Below, one piece after another: positions 1 to 12,527 of a stretch of DNA of 64,000 bases. Positions within the stretch are counted from its first letter, which is position 1, and every line of letters begins with the position of its first letter. A program made the position numbers and the translations under genes. The notes below the pieces were generated by a model, which was given only the letters and a program-made list of their open reading frames with translations, did no database searches and was not told where the DNA came from. Source of the DNA: Annulohypoxylon bovei var. microspora (Eukaryota; Ascomycota; Sordariomycetes; Xylariales; Hypoxylaceae). Location of the stretch: the NCBI GenBank assembly GCA_022836615.1, contig MU405266.1, positions 178,148-242,147 of the forward strand. Reading direction: 5' to 3'.

Positions 1-2
1 CG

Positions 3-2170
3 ATGATCAGAGATGCTCCTGTCTCTCCGGTGAGAGTCAATTTCCAACCCGACAACTGGGCGCGGCCGTCGAATGTAAGCATCGAAGGGAGCTACCAAGT
101 TGCACCCCAGCCTCCGATACATATGGCCGTTAGCAACCCAAGATCTTCAGATGCGCTCCCGCCTCCCTATAGTCCCACTTACGATCAGTCTAGGACCTTG
201 ACACCTAGGCAGACGTTTGCTGGCGATCTTCCATACAGGTCAGGTCAAGAGACATATCTCAGTCCTACGGAAGCAGGATACATGGAAGCTCCAGTTACAT
301 CAGACTTAGACCGCAACAGCTTCAGCGACAGTTCTCGTAGCGATGACCCGAACCGGCACAGTCGCGAATCGGACACAACTGCGAGTACGCAGCAACAGAT
401 GTCAACTGACTCTGCTGAGACAAGCGCAAGTTCAATATCAGGGGGTCTAAATGAAGCATGCGAAAATCGAGTTGTGCCAGACGAAACATCTCCGGAAGAG
501 TCCATCATCGAGGGCTCAATACAGGAGGGTCAATCTGTACCCCAGTTACAATACCATCACCAGCCATATCTTCCGCGAGTCTCAAGTGTGCCCATTGAGT
601 CAAACTCGAGGCATTCCTCGAGGTCTGATCTCGCAGAACCACCTGGCATGGCCATAAACCGTCACTTGACCCCAAACTCGTTTAACAGGAGAAGTTCTAT
701 GCCACGTCCGCAGTCATCGTATTCACTGTATTCCGAACTGGGACCGCGCGGGCGTTCTCCGAGTTACGGGGGTGCTCATCCGCGCACTTCTTCTATTCAC
801 TCTCGCAGGTCACCCGAAACCAGGCCGACTTCTTACGCGGAATTGCTCAATGTTCCATATCCCCAGCAAGCACCAGCTCCTATCACCTTCGACAACTCTT
901 ATCTGCGCAACAATGTTGGAAGTAACGCTTCTTTATTAAGTGCACAGAAGACTCTTGAGATGTATAGGCAAAATGTTAAAAAGACAAACGACTTTTCCAT
1001 CCAATATTCCTTCGCCGTCTTCTTAATCTCAACTGCGCAGGAGCAGGGTTTAAATTTGGAAGAACCTTCGCGGAAGAAAGCCAGTCCGAAGGGAAGTCCG
1101 CTTAATGAAAACCAGGATTCCTCGCCAAACGAGTTGGTTCGCGAAGCTAAAAGCATATTGACAAGGTTAGCCAATGGCGGCTATCCCTTTGCACAGTATT
1201 ACCTAGCTGATGGTTTTGCTTCGGGCTTGTTCAACAAGGGTAAGGAGGACTATAATGCCGCCTTTCCCCTATTCGTTTTGGCCGCGAAGCACGGCCATGC
1301 CGAGTCTGGCTATCGTGCTGGGTTATGCTACGAATTTGGATGGGGTTGTAGGAAAGATCCGGCCAAAGCAGTTCAGTTTCTACGAACAGCAGCATCCAAG
1401 AACCATCCCGGCGCCATGACGAGACTTGGCAAGGCTTGTCTCTCGGGAGACCTAGGCGAGAACCGGTACAAAGAGGGTGTGAAATGGCTAAAACGTGCTA
1501 CTGAGTCAGCAGATGCCATGTACAATGCCGCCCCGTACCATCTTGGTGCACTATACGAAACCGGCTACGGTGATGACATCTTCAAGGACGAGAGTTACGC
1601 GGCCGAATTATTTACTCAAGCAGCCGAGCTCGGACATGCCGAAGCGAGTTACCGTATGGGAGACGCGTACGAGCACGGCAAGCTGAATTGTCCTCGAGAT
1701 CCGGCCCTCAGCGTTCACTTCTATACCGGTGCAGCAGAGCGTGGCCATGCCGCGGCTATGATGGGACTGTGCGCATGGTATATGGTCGGAGCTGATCCCA
1801 TCTTGGAGAAAGATGAGGAAGAAGCTTATGAATGGGCTCGTCGGTCAGCGGATCTTGGTGAGTTTGCGGCTAATTTCTACGCAGCCTTATCATCTTGCTA
1901 ATGAATTAACTGTGATTAGACTTTGTTAAGGCCCAATATGCGGTCGGTTACTTCACGGAAATGGGAATAGGCTGCCGCCGCGATATCTTAGAAGCCAACG
2001 TTTGGTACGTCAAGGCAGCCGACGCTGGTGACGAGCGCGCAAAGCAGAGGCTCGCCGCGATTCGAGCAGCCGTAAGCGGTGGCGGGACGCCTATGGATGT
2101 CGCCCCACCACGCAACGGAAAGATGAAGAAAAATCAACCTGGAAACGACAAGGACTGTGTTGTAATGTAA
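3..2170 (+). CDS. SKT5: Sel1-repeat chitin synthase activator, Skt5/Chs4 family (5' end may be cut by window)
   Basis: Two exons, 3-1857 and 1920-2170, with a 62-nt intron (donor GTGAGT, acceptor ATTAG). This gives 701 residues if the ATG at position 3 is the start; the true start may lie outside the window. The first ~300 residues are Ser/Pro-rich and look disordered. From about residue 385 to the end there is a run of Sel1-like repeats, each with alternating small residues and Gly (for example GHAESGYRAGLCYEFGWG, GHAEASYRMGDAYEHG). The second exon completes the last repeats and ends in Cys-Val-Val-Met, a CaaX box. Yeast Skt5/Chs4 activates chitin synthase III, recruits it to the septum, and is farnesylated at a C-terminal CaaX, so repeats plus CaaX point to this family. 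The gene converges on the polo kinase gene. A paralogous Skt5-like regulator is the main alternative. Confidence 0.88.
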
Positions 2171-3860
2171 TATATTCCACGTGGTGGAACTTACTAGTAC
2201 GCGAATGTTTCGGGGACTATCGAGGATCCAGTCTTGCCCTCAACGACGAGGCGCGTCTATTTTGGAAACTATTCAGAGTACAGATCAAAGGGCCAGCCTT
2301 TTTTTTTTTTTAGAATATTCAATGCCCTTACTTTTATTTAGGGACCTTGAATCAGGGAAGGGAAGTCGGATTCATAATCACCCATGGAGAGGTTCACAAG
2401 GTGAATACCACAGAGCTGTGAGACAGGAAATCAGGAAATTTTCATTTTTGTCCTAGATTCAAAGATTCCCCGTCTTTTTTTAAAAAGGGTCATGGGCGGT
2501 TGGACTCTCGCATTGTCTGGCACAACCCAAAATCATTGCATTTGCATATGTGATGCGAAGCGAGGAGAACGATGAGAAAGATGCCGGCTCGCCTGGCAAT
2601 ACCTTCCATCCCTCCTCTCGTATTACACAAGGCGTTCGTCCTTTCAACTTCTTTTCCCTCTGCTTTCCTGTCGCTGTCGATTGGGTCGTTTAATAAGACG
2701 AGACGACTTTGAAATGGTTGGGAACGGGCTTCGGGCACTGTTCCATGGAAGATGGTGGTTGGGGATGGCTGGAGTGGCTTGAAGTTTACACACTCTTACT
2801 CAGCTTAGCACTCGGACCCTCTCGCGCCTCGCATACATACCCTCCTTTTTCCGATGCCATGACGCTAGTGCTGTTTGTATATATCAAGAGGAACCGATGA
2901 TTAATAATATTGACCGCGCCGTATTGGCGGCATGGATTGAGAGGTTCTGATTTGGCTACTTTGCTTACCTCTGTTGTGAAGTGACTCGTCCGTACTCCTA
3001 CTTCAGGATAAATACAAATACTTGCTAACTACTACTATTTCAAATCCACTTCTTGTTCCCATGAAGGAGTTCTCCTCTTTCCACGGCACTGTTTTGAACA
3101 TTTGATATATAAACGTCAACCATAAAACCACAACATTCTTACTCAGCCTTACTATTTCTCGTTCCGCAATACCGCAAATGGGGTTTATTTGCGGTGGATA
3201 CGTTAAGGCAACGTTGTATCGCATTATGAAGAGGATGTTTCATGTGTTTAATGAGATCTGCCTTGTATTAAATATATTGTGGATAAATGCGTTCTTGACA
3301 TACGATCATAACCCCCTGTAGTCTGGAGCCGCATGCAAGTCTTCGCCAGATAGACCTGAATGATACAAGCAGTACTAGACTCGCTGATCATAGTTGCTAC
3401 CTACCTATTAAGATATTGGGTATTATCACCTACGGCAATTCTCTTACAAGACTATCAATGAAGGATGGTTGATCTCCCGTACTCCACCATACTACGGGGG
3501 TTCGTGGTGCTATAGCGAGTCTAAGGGGATAGGGATATGATGTGACCAGGACTCACATTTGTAGAGCAAAAAGACTACTCAACTCTCATCCCTATAGCAC
3601 AATACAAATTCATAGGAAGAAAGAAATCTCCATAATCAAAGCACATCTACACCGAGGTCAAGTCAAAATTATATAAAAAGTATTTATATTACCCGTACAC
3701 TCACTACCTAATACGCCATGCAATGAACCCTAAACCCTTATAATGAAGTATGACGAATGCAAACGCCTTGTCATCACTCATAGCACGGAGAAACATTAAA
3801 GCCGCCAACCCCCACGTCACGTCTTAGACATCTGGCATTCAACATAAGGGTCAAGCAGTA
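2171..3860. other. Intergenic, convergent 3' regions
   Basis: This 1.7-kb stretch lies between two genes that run towards each other. It has a 13-T run at about 2299-2311 and otherwise only short chance ORFs. A 9-bp inverted pair GTGCTATAG / CTATAGCAC sits at 3507-3515 and 3592-3600. I see no RNA gene or coding signal. Confidence 0.6.
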
Positions 3861-6800
3861 TTACGTGCTCGTCTTAGCCTCTACTTCACTGCCCAGCTCT
3901 CCGGGCTTCTTCGGATCGACGAGGGCCGAGTATCTCTCGTCGCCCCATCGAGCGCCTATCGTGACCCAGACGTGCTTAGTCGGTACGCTGTGGACCGTCT
4001 CGCGAGCGCCCGTCCATTGCTGTCGATGCTCACGAGTCATCTTACTATTACCTAAACCACCGTTCGTAACCCACTCCCTAATGATGTTCTTGATGAACTC
4101 TATCTTTCGGCGGAAATCATTAGCCGCGGGAATACCCTGCAACATAGGGTTAATATCCGGCCGCTTGCGTGTAGCGTTACGCGTTGGCCGGATGGCCGGC
4201 TTGGCAGCAAAGTTAAGGAGAGTCTGTAAGGGATAAGATAGGACGGCACGTTCATCAAGCGCAGTCTCGTCTAATTCTCCCGTGGTAGCTAATTTTTCAG
4301 CCGCTTCCTGCGGTAGGTGCCAAAAATGGCACCACGTCCCAGTTGCGTCAAGTACAATCTTGGTATGATCGGGGAAATTGTATTGAATGTGGCCATCAGC
4401 GAAGACCCAGCAGCCAACATCACCGATTCGTTGATAGAAGGTGACGACATCGCAGGGAGGCATCGTCTGTTTGGTTGACGTAGGAACCTGCACAAGCCCG
4501 GTATCATCTGTCGTGAGATCCTGGTCCCGACCGTATGCCATCATATAGTTGGCAAACTTTTTCCATAAAATAAGATGCTCTCGCTTACGATAATCGAAGA
4601 TATCGCGGCCAACTGGTATCTTCCCCGGCGTGCCATCTGGGCCTACACTGATCTTGAACTGCGAAGGATGAACAAAGACAGTGGATAGACCGGCTTCGCC
4701 GTTGTTTTCGTAAAATTGAACCGCCTGGGACATGGGGACAATTTGATGTCGGTCTGGGTATCCTGGGTCATGTCGTCGCGAGCAATGTTGCTCAGCTTCC
4801 CGGACCAAGATGCAACTTGGTGGCAATGCAACAGCCTTCCCGCCTTTCGCGCTACCAGGTATGCTTTTGAGCACACAGCCAACGCTCCCATCATTTAAGA
4901 TATAACCTAGACCGAACTTGTTGGAGTAATCTACCCATTTAACGACAATGTGTGGTGGCGCTGGCGTCGGCGACTTGCCCATAATTGCCATGGATCTAGA
5001 GTTGAGAGCGCGCTCTAACTCGTTCTGCAAGCTACGAAGCCTTTCTAGCACAAAGTTGGCTTCGGTCTCAGGTACTGCCATCTTGCGTTCTGTAGGACCA
5101 AACAAAGTTCCCCATGGCGTATCCTTCGTACTCGCGGGTGGCTCAGCACGTTCTGTTAACCTTTTTTCGGGCAGCGTTTTCTCTTCGGGTATCGAAACAG
5201 GCGCAGATGCCGACGCCGATGCCGATGCCGATGCCAGTACCGGTGCCGATGCCTTCACTGACACGGTCCGGTGCAATGCAGCTCTTGAAGGTAAGGTAGT
5301 TTTTAATGCGAGATTGCTCTCTGTGGAGGATTGTGGAAGCTCTCGCCTCGAACGTGATCGCATAGTGCCACTAGCACTAGGCTCGGGCATCTCGTCCACT
5401 GTCCGCGACCGCGGTATGCCAGTTTGCTTTGCGGGTCGGTTTTGGGCTCGTTGTTGCGCGGCAAAACTTTGAGGCGGAGCTCGTAATAAGCCATTGGCAC
5501 CTGTTTGTGCTCCGGCGCCCTCGTCCTCGTTCTTTGCGACTGGCTGCGGAGTTGGTCGGGATGGCACTTTGATGAGGTTCTGCTCCCGGCTAACCTCTTC
5601 GTAAGGTCTATAAACAATACCCTCGACGAGTGGAATGATGGGTGTTAATCCTGCCTTTTCTTCAAGTGCCACTTCTCGCCATGTACTCTTATATTCCAAC
5701 TGTGTATTGTTCCATGGTCCAACCTCGCAGCTTCTGCACATCTCTCTCAAAGCACGCTGGTTTTGAGAAACCATCTTCGGAGTTAGATCTATAGTGTAGA
5801 ATTGGTCTCCATCGGGTGGGTAGTCGCGCAACTTTGTTGTCATCTCTGCTGATGTTGGGAGATAGCCCGAAAGAAAGAAGTCATGTTGAACGATAGTGTC
5901 AGGGTCTGGCCGTAATTCCGCCTCTTCCAACATAGTAGCGACAACGTCTTTTGCCTCTTGTGATATATACTTGTTAGTAGCCTCTGCTTTGGGCCAATCA
6001 TAATCCCGATTTTTTGCTCGACGGTAGATTTCGTCTGTCGTCGAAGATTGGAAAGGAGGCTTGGAAGTGAGCATCGCAAACCTAAGATTATCTGTCAGTT
6101 TCGGTCTGTGAATAGTGTGGTCCATCAGTCAGCCTTACACGATGATGCCCAAACTCCATATATCGACCATATGATCATGGCCTTTCTTCCCCTTTTCTAA
6201 AATCTCCGGTGCGATATAATTCGGTGTTCCACACAAGGTTGTTCGGCGAATCGTTTGCATATCTTTCCCTGTAACCAGCAATGCCGCCAGACCGAAGTCC
6301 CCAACCTTGGTATTCATGTCCTTGTCAAGAAAGATGTTGCCCATCTTTAAGTCACGGTGGATAATACCCTTCGCGTGCATATATTTGATGGCACCAGCAA
6401 TCTGCACTGAGTAGAATCGCACCTCAGGTTCTGTTAACCCCTTTCTTCGCTTGACCATGTCCATCAATGAACCATTGGGACACAGTTCAAGGATGAGATA
6501 GGTGCAATTTTCGAAGGAGAATGCTCTGAGAAACTGGACAATATTTTGATGCTTCATCTTGGAATGGATTTGTAACTCCGTTTGGAACTATACAAAAGTT
6601 AGCATCAAGGTTAGTGAGTGTAGTCGTCTTAACTAACCTTCTGTTCCATCTTCGACGGCATTTTACTCTTCACAATCTTCAACGCATACTTCCTCCTACT
6701 CTTACTCCCTGAAATGTATCCTTCATAACACACAGCAAATCCACCCTTCCCAAGCAATTTTCCGACTTGGTAAGCGGCTCCATCTTTGCGGTCGAAGCTC

Positions 6801-6988
6801 GGAGGTTCGTATACAATAGCAGGAGGCTGGGGAGGAAGCTCTTTTTCTTTTTGGACAGGCTTAGCAGCCGGTGCTGCCCTGGGTTTGGCGGCATCCATTG
6901 CTCGGTGCGGTCGTTGAGCATTCACGTCCCTCGGAGTCAGGGCGTCTGCATCGGCGGCCTGTTTTGATGCTAGAAGTCGGTCCGCCAT
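3861..6988 (-). CDS. CDC5: Polo-like kinase (Cdc5/Plo1/PlkA)
   Basis: Exons on the minus strand, 5' to 3': 6988-6638, 6587-6139, 6081-3861; 1006 residues. The kinase domain starts near residue 73 with the polo-type loop GKGGFAVC (80-87). The ATP-binding Lys is about 104, HRD is 194-196, DFG is 214-216, and the activation loop TLCGTPNYIAPE places the activating Thr at about 234. A long disordered linker includes an Ala-Ser repeat coded by a hexamer (about 5204-5238). Polo box 1 begins near Trp649 (KWVDYSNKFG). Polo box 2 has the His-x-Lys pincer (DHTKIV, about 839-841), so phosphopeptide binding should be intact. The kinase drives mitotic entry, spindle and septation events. At about 1000 residues it is longer than yeast Cdc5, mostly through the linker. 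It is divergent from the OPA3-like gene. Confidence 0.96.
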
Positions 6989-8097
6989 CGGGACGTTACG
7001 CTAGCGAAATATCAAGCCAAGCTGGGAGCACAGCGATAGCTCAATAGGCTGTCTTGTGCTACGATTATAATGATTGAATTTCTAGACACAATCATTAGTT
7101 GGTTTCCTAAGCGAGACTTGTAAATCCGTCCCATCGAATGTTTGACTATTGCTTAGGTAGGTGATGGAAACTGGAAGTTGCATAAACAACAGGCGGACGC
7201 GGTACCCTAAATGCCTAGCGTATCATCCGGACTCATATCAAGCTTAAATAAGGACAAACTTAAGTTTCATAGAGTTTACATGGCGAGGATGGTAACGATG
7301 GCAGTTATTCCGGAAAGAACGCGCTGGTTGTCGACGACAGACAATGAAATAGTCGGTATGACTTACTCGTCTTGAAGGACATTAGACTTGGATAGTATAC
7401 CGGAGATATGTACTCGTAGAAGAAGATTGGAATTAGTACGGCCCAATTCTTCGCAGCAAAAATGTTGTGATGGAAGCAAAAGAGAGTAGGTAAAGTATAG
7501 CAAATTAGAAGCTCGTTACCGACCGATATTGTACGAAACAACGTGCAGAAGAAACGTGCACTCCGAAAAGTGGTCCGTTCATTTACAAGTAAACCCTAGC
7601 TACCGTTGGGGAGGCAACGACCCGGAGCTCTAAGGTCCCATAATATTTCTTGGCTGTTACCTAAAACGGCAATAGTTAAACGTTCGTGCTCCGCAAGGGC
7701 TATGTAGTGGGCACCTGGCATCTGGCTGTGATTTTTAGCTCGTTATCGATAAGTCGCCTTTTCGATCGGGACTCACTCACTGACCTCGGAATGTCGGGAA
7801 ATGGAATTAGGGTTACGTAAGATTCAAAATAGTAGCTGAAGTTACATAGGTACCTACAGACATCCCACTTCCTTATTCGATTTCAGCTTCGTCGCCGGCT
7901 TCATGGAAAACAGATTTTGTTCCACAGGTATTAGGATATACATGGCCCGGTAGATATGATTGTTGTGTCTTGAATATACAGATATCTTTACAAGCGAGGG
8001 TACCCACCGGCTCATCCATTCTTCTCGAATCTTATCGACAACACCACCGTAACGAAGCCTACTTAAGTGTCTGCCTAGGCAGAGGAGAGAAGCCGAG
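6989..8097. other. Divergent promoter region between polo kinase and OPA3-like gene
   Basis: About 1.1 kb between two divergently transcribed start codons. Short AGGTAGGT and AGGTACCTA motifs occur near 7155 and 7849. No ORF here looks like a gene and no RNA gene was seen. Confidence 0.6.
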
Positions 8098-8823
8098 ATG
8101 GTAGCATTGCCATTGTTCAAGCTAGCCTCCCTCTTTCTAAGACATGTCTCGAAATACGGCGCCGTATGACTCTTGCTTCTCCGGCAAATCCACCATCTTC
8201 AATAAAATGCTGACGACGATGATCAGAATCGAATCAAAGTACAAGCACATGATCATCCACGCTTCCGCGTCTTCGCCGCCAAATATGGCCAATCGATACA
8301 TCAATTGAATATGCGCTTATCGGTGGCGCTCCTCCGAGATCTCGAGGCGGAAATAAGAGCCAAGGAGAAGGCCGAAGCACCTACGGTGAAAACAAAAGAG
8401 CAAATAGCAAAGGAAGAAGAGATCCGTGCCAAGCATGGTACCACCAGCCAGGAAAGCCGTGCTAAAAAGACATTGCCTTTAATAAGTGTCTGGAGAAGGA
8501 AGTTCAGACCTCTCCCAGAAGCTAAGGCGGTTGACCTATTTGCAGACGTGGTCGGCGATGGCTTCATCCTCCTGGTAGGCACCGTGTTGATTTTGTACGA
8601 GTATCACAGGTCATCTCAAAAACCGGACGCCAACCTAGAGAGGTTTAAAGAGCTCGACGCACGGTTTGAAGAACTTGATAAGAGAGAAAAGGAACTCGAA
8701 GAAGCCGAGAAGCGTCAACGAAGTAGAGTGTTAATACTCGAAGAAGCTTTGAGGGGGTTCAAAGACCCAAAAACTCAAAGGCCACTATTACCTCCAGCAC
8801 CAACGACATCACCTCCTACCTAA
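8098..8823 (+). CDS. OPA3-like mitochondrial protein
   Basis: Exons 8098-8163 and 8227-8823 with a 63-nt phase-0 intron; 220 residues. The first exon supplies the family N-terminus (LPLFKLASLFLRHVSKYG). The second opens with the conserved NRIK..AHDHPRFR stretch, followed by a region matching the OPA3 core. A hydrophobic segment (GDGFILLVGTVLILYEY, about residues 115-131) is followed by a charged coiled coil rich in Glu/Lys and a Pro-rich tail. OPA3 proteins sit in mitochondrial membranes and affect mitochondrial morphology and lipid metabolism; the fungal role is poorly defined. The start was chosen because only the spliced form restores the family N-terminus. The larger open frame on its own begins with a non-ATG codon. 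Confidence 0.9.
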
Positions 8824-9503
8824 ATATAATGGGCGATCATCATGGAGTGCGGCTTGGTGTTTATGAAAATGACCAGAGAGTTCTTGTCGTACGGCTTCAC
8901 GAATGTATAAAGCAACTGTATATATGTTTCAGGTCGGCGTTGATACATAGACTTGGCCAGGGGGGTTGTGCATCACCGCGAAATGCTTCGCGGAGCACGT
9001 GTGTTATATAATAGGAACCGCTCCTCCAATACGTACCGAATATAGGAAGGCCTCTCGTGTCTCTTCTCAGTTTCCTTGCTACTTATGATCCAACACTTCA
9101 TCCTTCTTTGTCATCAACATACCTCGGTGACATGAAATATTTACGAGAATCACATGAAAGCCAACCTCATGTACATAGGCGTCAGATAATAGATTTCAAC
9201 GGAAGGAACTAATTGACAGGTGTTTATCCATACCTACCTTCAGAAATCTAAATTATTGGGCAAGTACGAAGGGTTTCAACTATTACTAACTATAACCTAT
9301 CGAAAGGCTTACTTGGAGTTGTCCAACTTCATCATCTCGGGTAGAACCTCCTCGTTATGTTTTCATTTGATACATATAAAACCCAATCGGCAAAATCATC
9401 CGTCACTGCGTCCACGACTAACTCCTACGGAGCTCGGATTCAGTCCTTCGGCGGATTAGGTATTATAGGACGCGCTTAGTCTTACAACAAAAAGACTCGG
9501 AAA
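8824..9503. other. Intergenic
   Basis: A 680-base gap between two plus-strand genes, containing the OPA3-like 3' UTR and the upstream region of the next gene. I see only short, poorly composed ORFs and no repeat. Confidence 0.55.
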
Positions 9504-10307
9504 ATGTCATATAATCCTTTGATTTGCTACTCCTTGCGTAAGCGCCCAGATTGGGCCTCCTTCGCCTCGGCGGCTCTACAAGGCAGCAGCATGAGATGGA
9601 AAGGTACAGTCATCGTAACGCTTGAGATACTCCGAAACCCATTCCAGCGCAGTGCTAAGCTAGGAAGTAGAGGCGAAGCTCGATACCCACGACGCGGCCC
9701 TTCCTATACCGCGTCCTGGCGGCCAATCTCAAAGGGTTCTACGTGCGATTTTCCTATCGCCATCAGATGTCGGTACAGACGACTGTCAAACCCGAATTCA
9801 ACGGCTGTCTCACCTGAATGGAGGGCAGGATATTGTCATCGTATTTTTGCTCAAGCAAGAAAATGATAAGGTGAATCCAATGTCGGCGTTCATGACACTT
9901 CAACTGGAGTGAGTGGCAGTTCATTTCCCTTTACATAATTCCTGTGCCACCTTGATACATCTTGGCTAATGGGCGAAAGTCTCGGTGAATTTGAGATGCC
10001 TATAATCCCCGTCAACTCGGTCCAAGCTGTATCAAACAGCTTGATGGCGTTTCATCACCAAATAAGTACAAGTAACGGTTCACGAAGGATAGCAAGCCCG
10101 GTTCAGGCGCTTCTTCCATACTGCTCTGACAGGCGTAGCCTATCAGAGCATGCAGTCAACGTCCTAACCGACATTACGTCTGATATTAGAGACCTGCTAA
10201 ATGCGATGTCCGCGCCGGCTAGACAGACGAAAATAATCGAATTGATGGAAAGCGACGATGCAGAAGGCGCCATCTCGTTCTGGGCAGAGGAGTATTTGGT
10301 CGAATGA
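9504..10307 (+). CDS. Conserved-looking unnamed protein, three exons
   Basis: I do not recognise a named family. Exons 9504-9603, 9668-9908 and 9980-10307 give 222 residues. No unspliced frame reveals it: the middle exon is read in a different frame from the ORFs that cover it. Support comes from codon quality and protein-like sequence in the middle exon (VLRAIFLSPSDVGTDD, LNGGQDIVIVFLL), a GTGAGT donor with a GCTAATG branch point before the third exon, and a smooth junction (MTLQLDLGEFEMPIIPVNS). The alternating hydrophobic segments (IVIVFLL, MPIIPVN) look like beta strands of a small alpha/beta fold, and the C-terminal third is helical (TDITSDIRDLLNAM). No signal peptide or membrane segment is evident. 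Exon 1 is the weakest part; the GAAG acceptor of intron 1 is a frame-driven choice. Confidence 0.68.
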
Positions 10308-11746
10308 CTGGACCCTGCATGCCGTAAACTTCTTCAGCCAACGCCATGGTTATATGTTTAGACCTGGTGCAGCGTGGCACAACATTCAACCTCTCATTGG
10401 ATTTCCCCGAGAAGTCCAGTCAGGACGGATTGCTCCGCGCTTGACGAAACTCGCTGTGCCATGTCCACATTGTAGCTCGCCAGGCCGCCATAGAGCGGAA
10501 GGCGCTACAGGACTTGTCAAGGAAGGTAATTTTATCAATAGTGACCCCGGCCAGCGGAACTAAATACTAAATACATTCGTATTAGACGCCGATATCGCTA
10601 AAAATGCTTTAGTAGGTAATTGTAAAGACCAAAAAGCAATGTGAAGAGTCCCCCATCTGCTCATTGCTCCCCGAAACCAAGCAATTTTATCATCCAACGG
10701 GGTAAAGGGGTGGCTGGGAGGTTGACTTGATCATCAATAAAAACTTCATAATTGGTGCAAGTTATTGTGATAAATACTAGTCAAATAATCGGTGAAGATG
10801 CAAAGATAAAAATATACCACTTCGAGAAACAATTACGAGGTTGTCGTCAACAGAAAAAGGTCCGAAGGGGGGATATGGGGATAGGCAACGGATGATTAAA
10901 GAAGTGACTGCGACTGTGACAATAATAGCTACTGGCATCTAAAAACCAAGTAATAAGCTGCAGTTATGCATTCTTACCTATTAGGCGAGGAGCGTTAAAA
11001 TTTAGGAGAGACGTTGCTGTTACTGGGCGGGTAATATGTAAATACACCAATACACCTAATGTATAGACGTTTGATACATCGCATAGCCATGACTTGTACA
11101 TACTGACAATATACTCCTCTTCAGCAGACTAGCAAGCCTTCGAGAACAAGTCGAAAGGATCTATGGATCATTAATAAGGATCCGCTTACAAGATGTTGGA
11201 AGTGTCGATGCTACCTACATTCTTCAACGGATCCTGTCCCGCATCGATGGGTTCGCGCAGTTGGAACTCAAACTCATATGTACACAATTCAACTTCGTGT
11301 TGGTGCAAGTAAACTCGATATGAAGCTGGGGGTCAACGTGGAGAGAATTGACCAGTCAGCTTGCAAGCATCGTTGATACTAGGTAGTTGACGCCAGGACC
11401 CGAAGAACAAGAAAGCCATTCTTATTCCCCACGTTTATGTGGCTTTCCGAGCGAACGAGCCCAATTAGAGCACGGCATCAACCGCCGACGAGAAGCCAAT
11501 GATGTTGGCGGCCTTTGTAGCACACCGCATTAATACTCGCATTCCGAATGCTACGCAACGTAGCGCTCAGCACCTTACCCAGATCGAACTAACTCCTCAT
11601 TCCCCCCCGGTACACAGATTCATCACCTGACGATGCAAGAGAGCGACAATCAACCATCATATCACCAAGACACTAACGTGCGGTGGCGGTGATGGTGAAT
11701 GTTCGCTCTTCGGTTTACTAATGTAAGCTATATCGGATTTCGATTT

Positions 11747-11810
11747 CCGAGTCCGATGAATGTATTAATCTTGGATTTTCATCGTATAAATCCTCGATTA
11801 TCGGACTCGG
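11747..11810. repeat. Perfect 11-bp inverted repeat, possible hairpin
   Basis: CCGAGTCCGAT at 11747-11757 pairs with ATCGGACTCGG at 11800-11810 across a 42-base loop. A competing 7-bp pair (CGATGAA 754-760, TTCATCG 778-784 of the same kilobase) overlaps it, so two alternative folds are possible. Nothing nearby says what it does. Confidence 0.6.
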
Positions 11811-12506
11811 TTCCTGCTTAAACCACCTACTCGTTCGGGTCATCCATTCGGCTGAGCTGAGAGAACTTACTCACGACTGGGTACGACGAACGGCCTCGAA
11901 GATGGACGAGCTCTGATCCTACGAGCTGGGCTTAGACGTCATGCGAGGTTTGCTGACATCGAAAGATGGAAGACGGGAATTGTCAACTCGGCTCGTCTGC
12001 TCGTGTGATGCTTTATCTTAAAGAATTGCAAAAATGCGGTCGGACCTTTCTTCTCAGGTTTCTAAGTTTCTAACCCCCTAGTCCTCTTAGCTCACCCCTG
12101 CCGGCTCGAGCCCTGTTCTTGTCCGAATTAGGTCTAGCGTGGTCCGGGTGATGAGCGATAACCCTTGCAGCTGACGGTTGGTCGATCTTATCTAACCATG
12201 TCTAAACTCGATCTGCTTCAGCGATTTCCCCTTGCGAAACTCTCCAGTGTTTAGAACCGAGCCGGGCGGCCTGAACACCGGAAGGGGCACGTCTCAAGAG
12301 TTCAGATGCCCAGTCCTGATGGTCTTACTTGAACCCAGCGCCTCAATCATCTGGTTCCTTTAGGAGCCATAATCAACTGACTCGGTGCGAATTGGGAATT
12401 ATCATATTACCTGATGGATTATTACGCCGTATAAACCTCGGACAAGGAGTCACTGCCTGGGTAGTCGATGAGGTGAGGCTTTTCTCGGAGCAGTTCTTTA
12501 CCGCGT

Positions 12507-12527
12507 GTCGATGGTCGATGGTCGATG
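12507..12527. repeat. 7-bp tandem repeat, three copies
   Basis: GTCGATG occurs three times head to tail within the long gene-free region. Probably replication slippage. Confidence 0.85.

Noticed and set aside
3299..3420. Start resembling a 5S rRNA (ACATACGATCATA...)
   Set aside because: Only the first ~13 bases resemble fungal 5S rRNA. The internal control region and the complementary 3' end are missing.
3507..3600. 9-bp inverted pair GTGCTATAG/CTATAGCAC as a mobile element
   Set aside because: Arms are short, no target duplication is visible, and such a pair is only mildly unlikely by chance.
3726..3740. Telomere-like CCCTAAACCC
   Set aside because: Fewer than two repeat units, deep inside gene-rich DNA.
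8305..8823. OPA3-like ORF taken as an intact single-exon gene
   Set aside because: It begins with TTG, and the conserved N-terminus lies in an upstream exon at 8098-8163.
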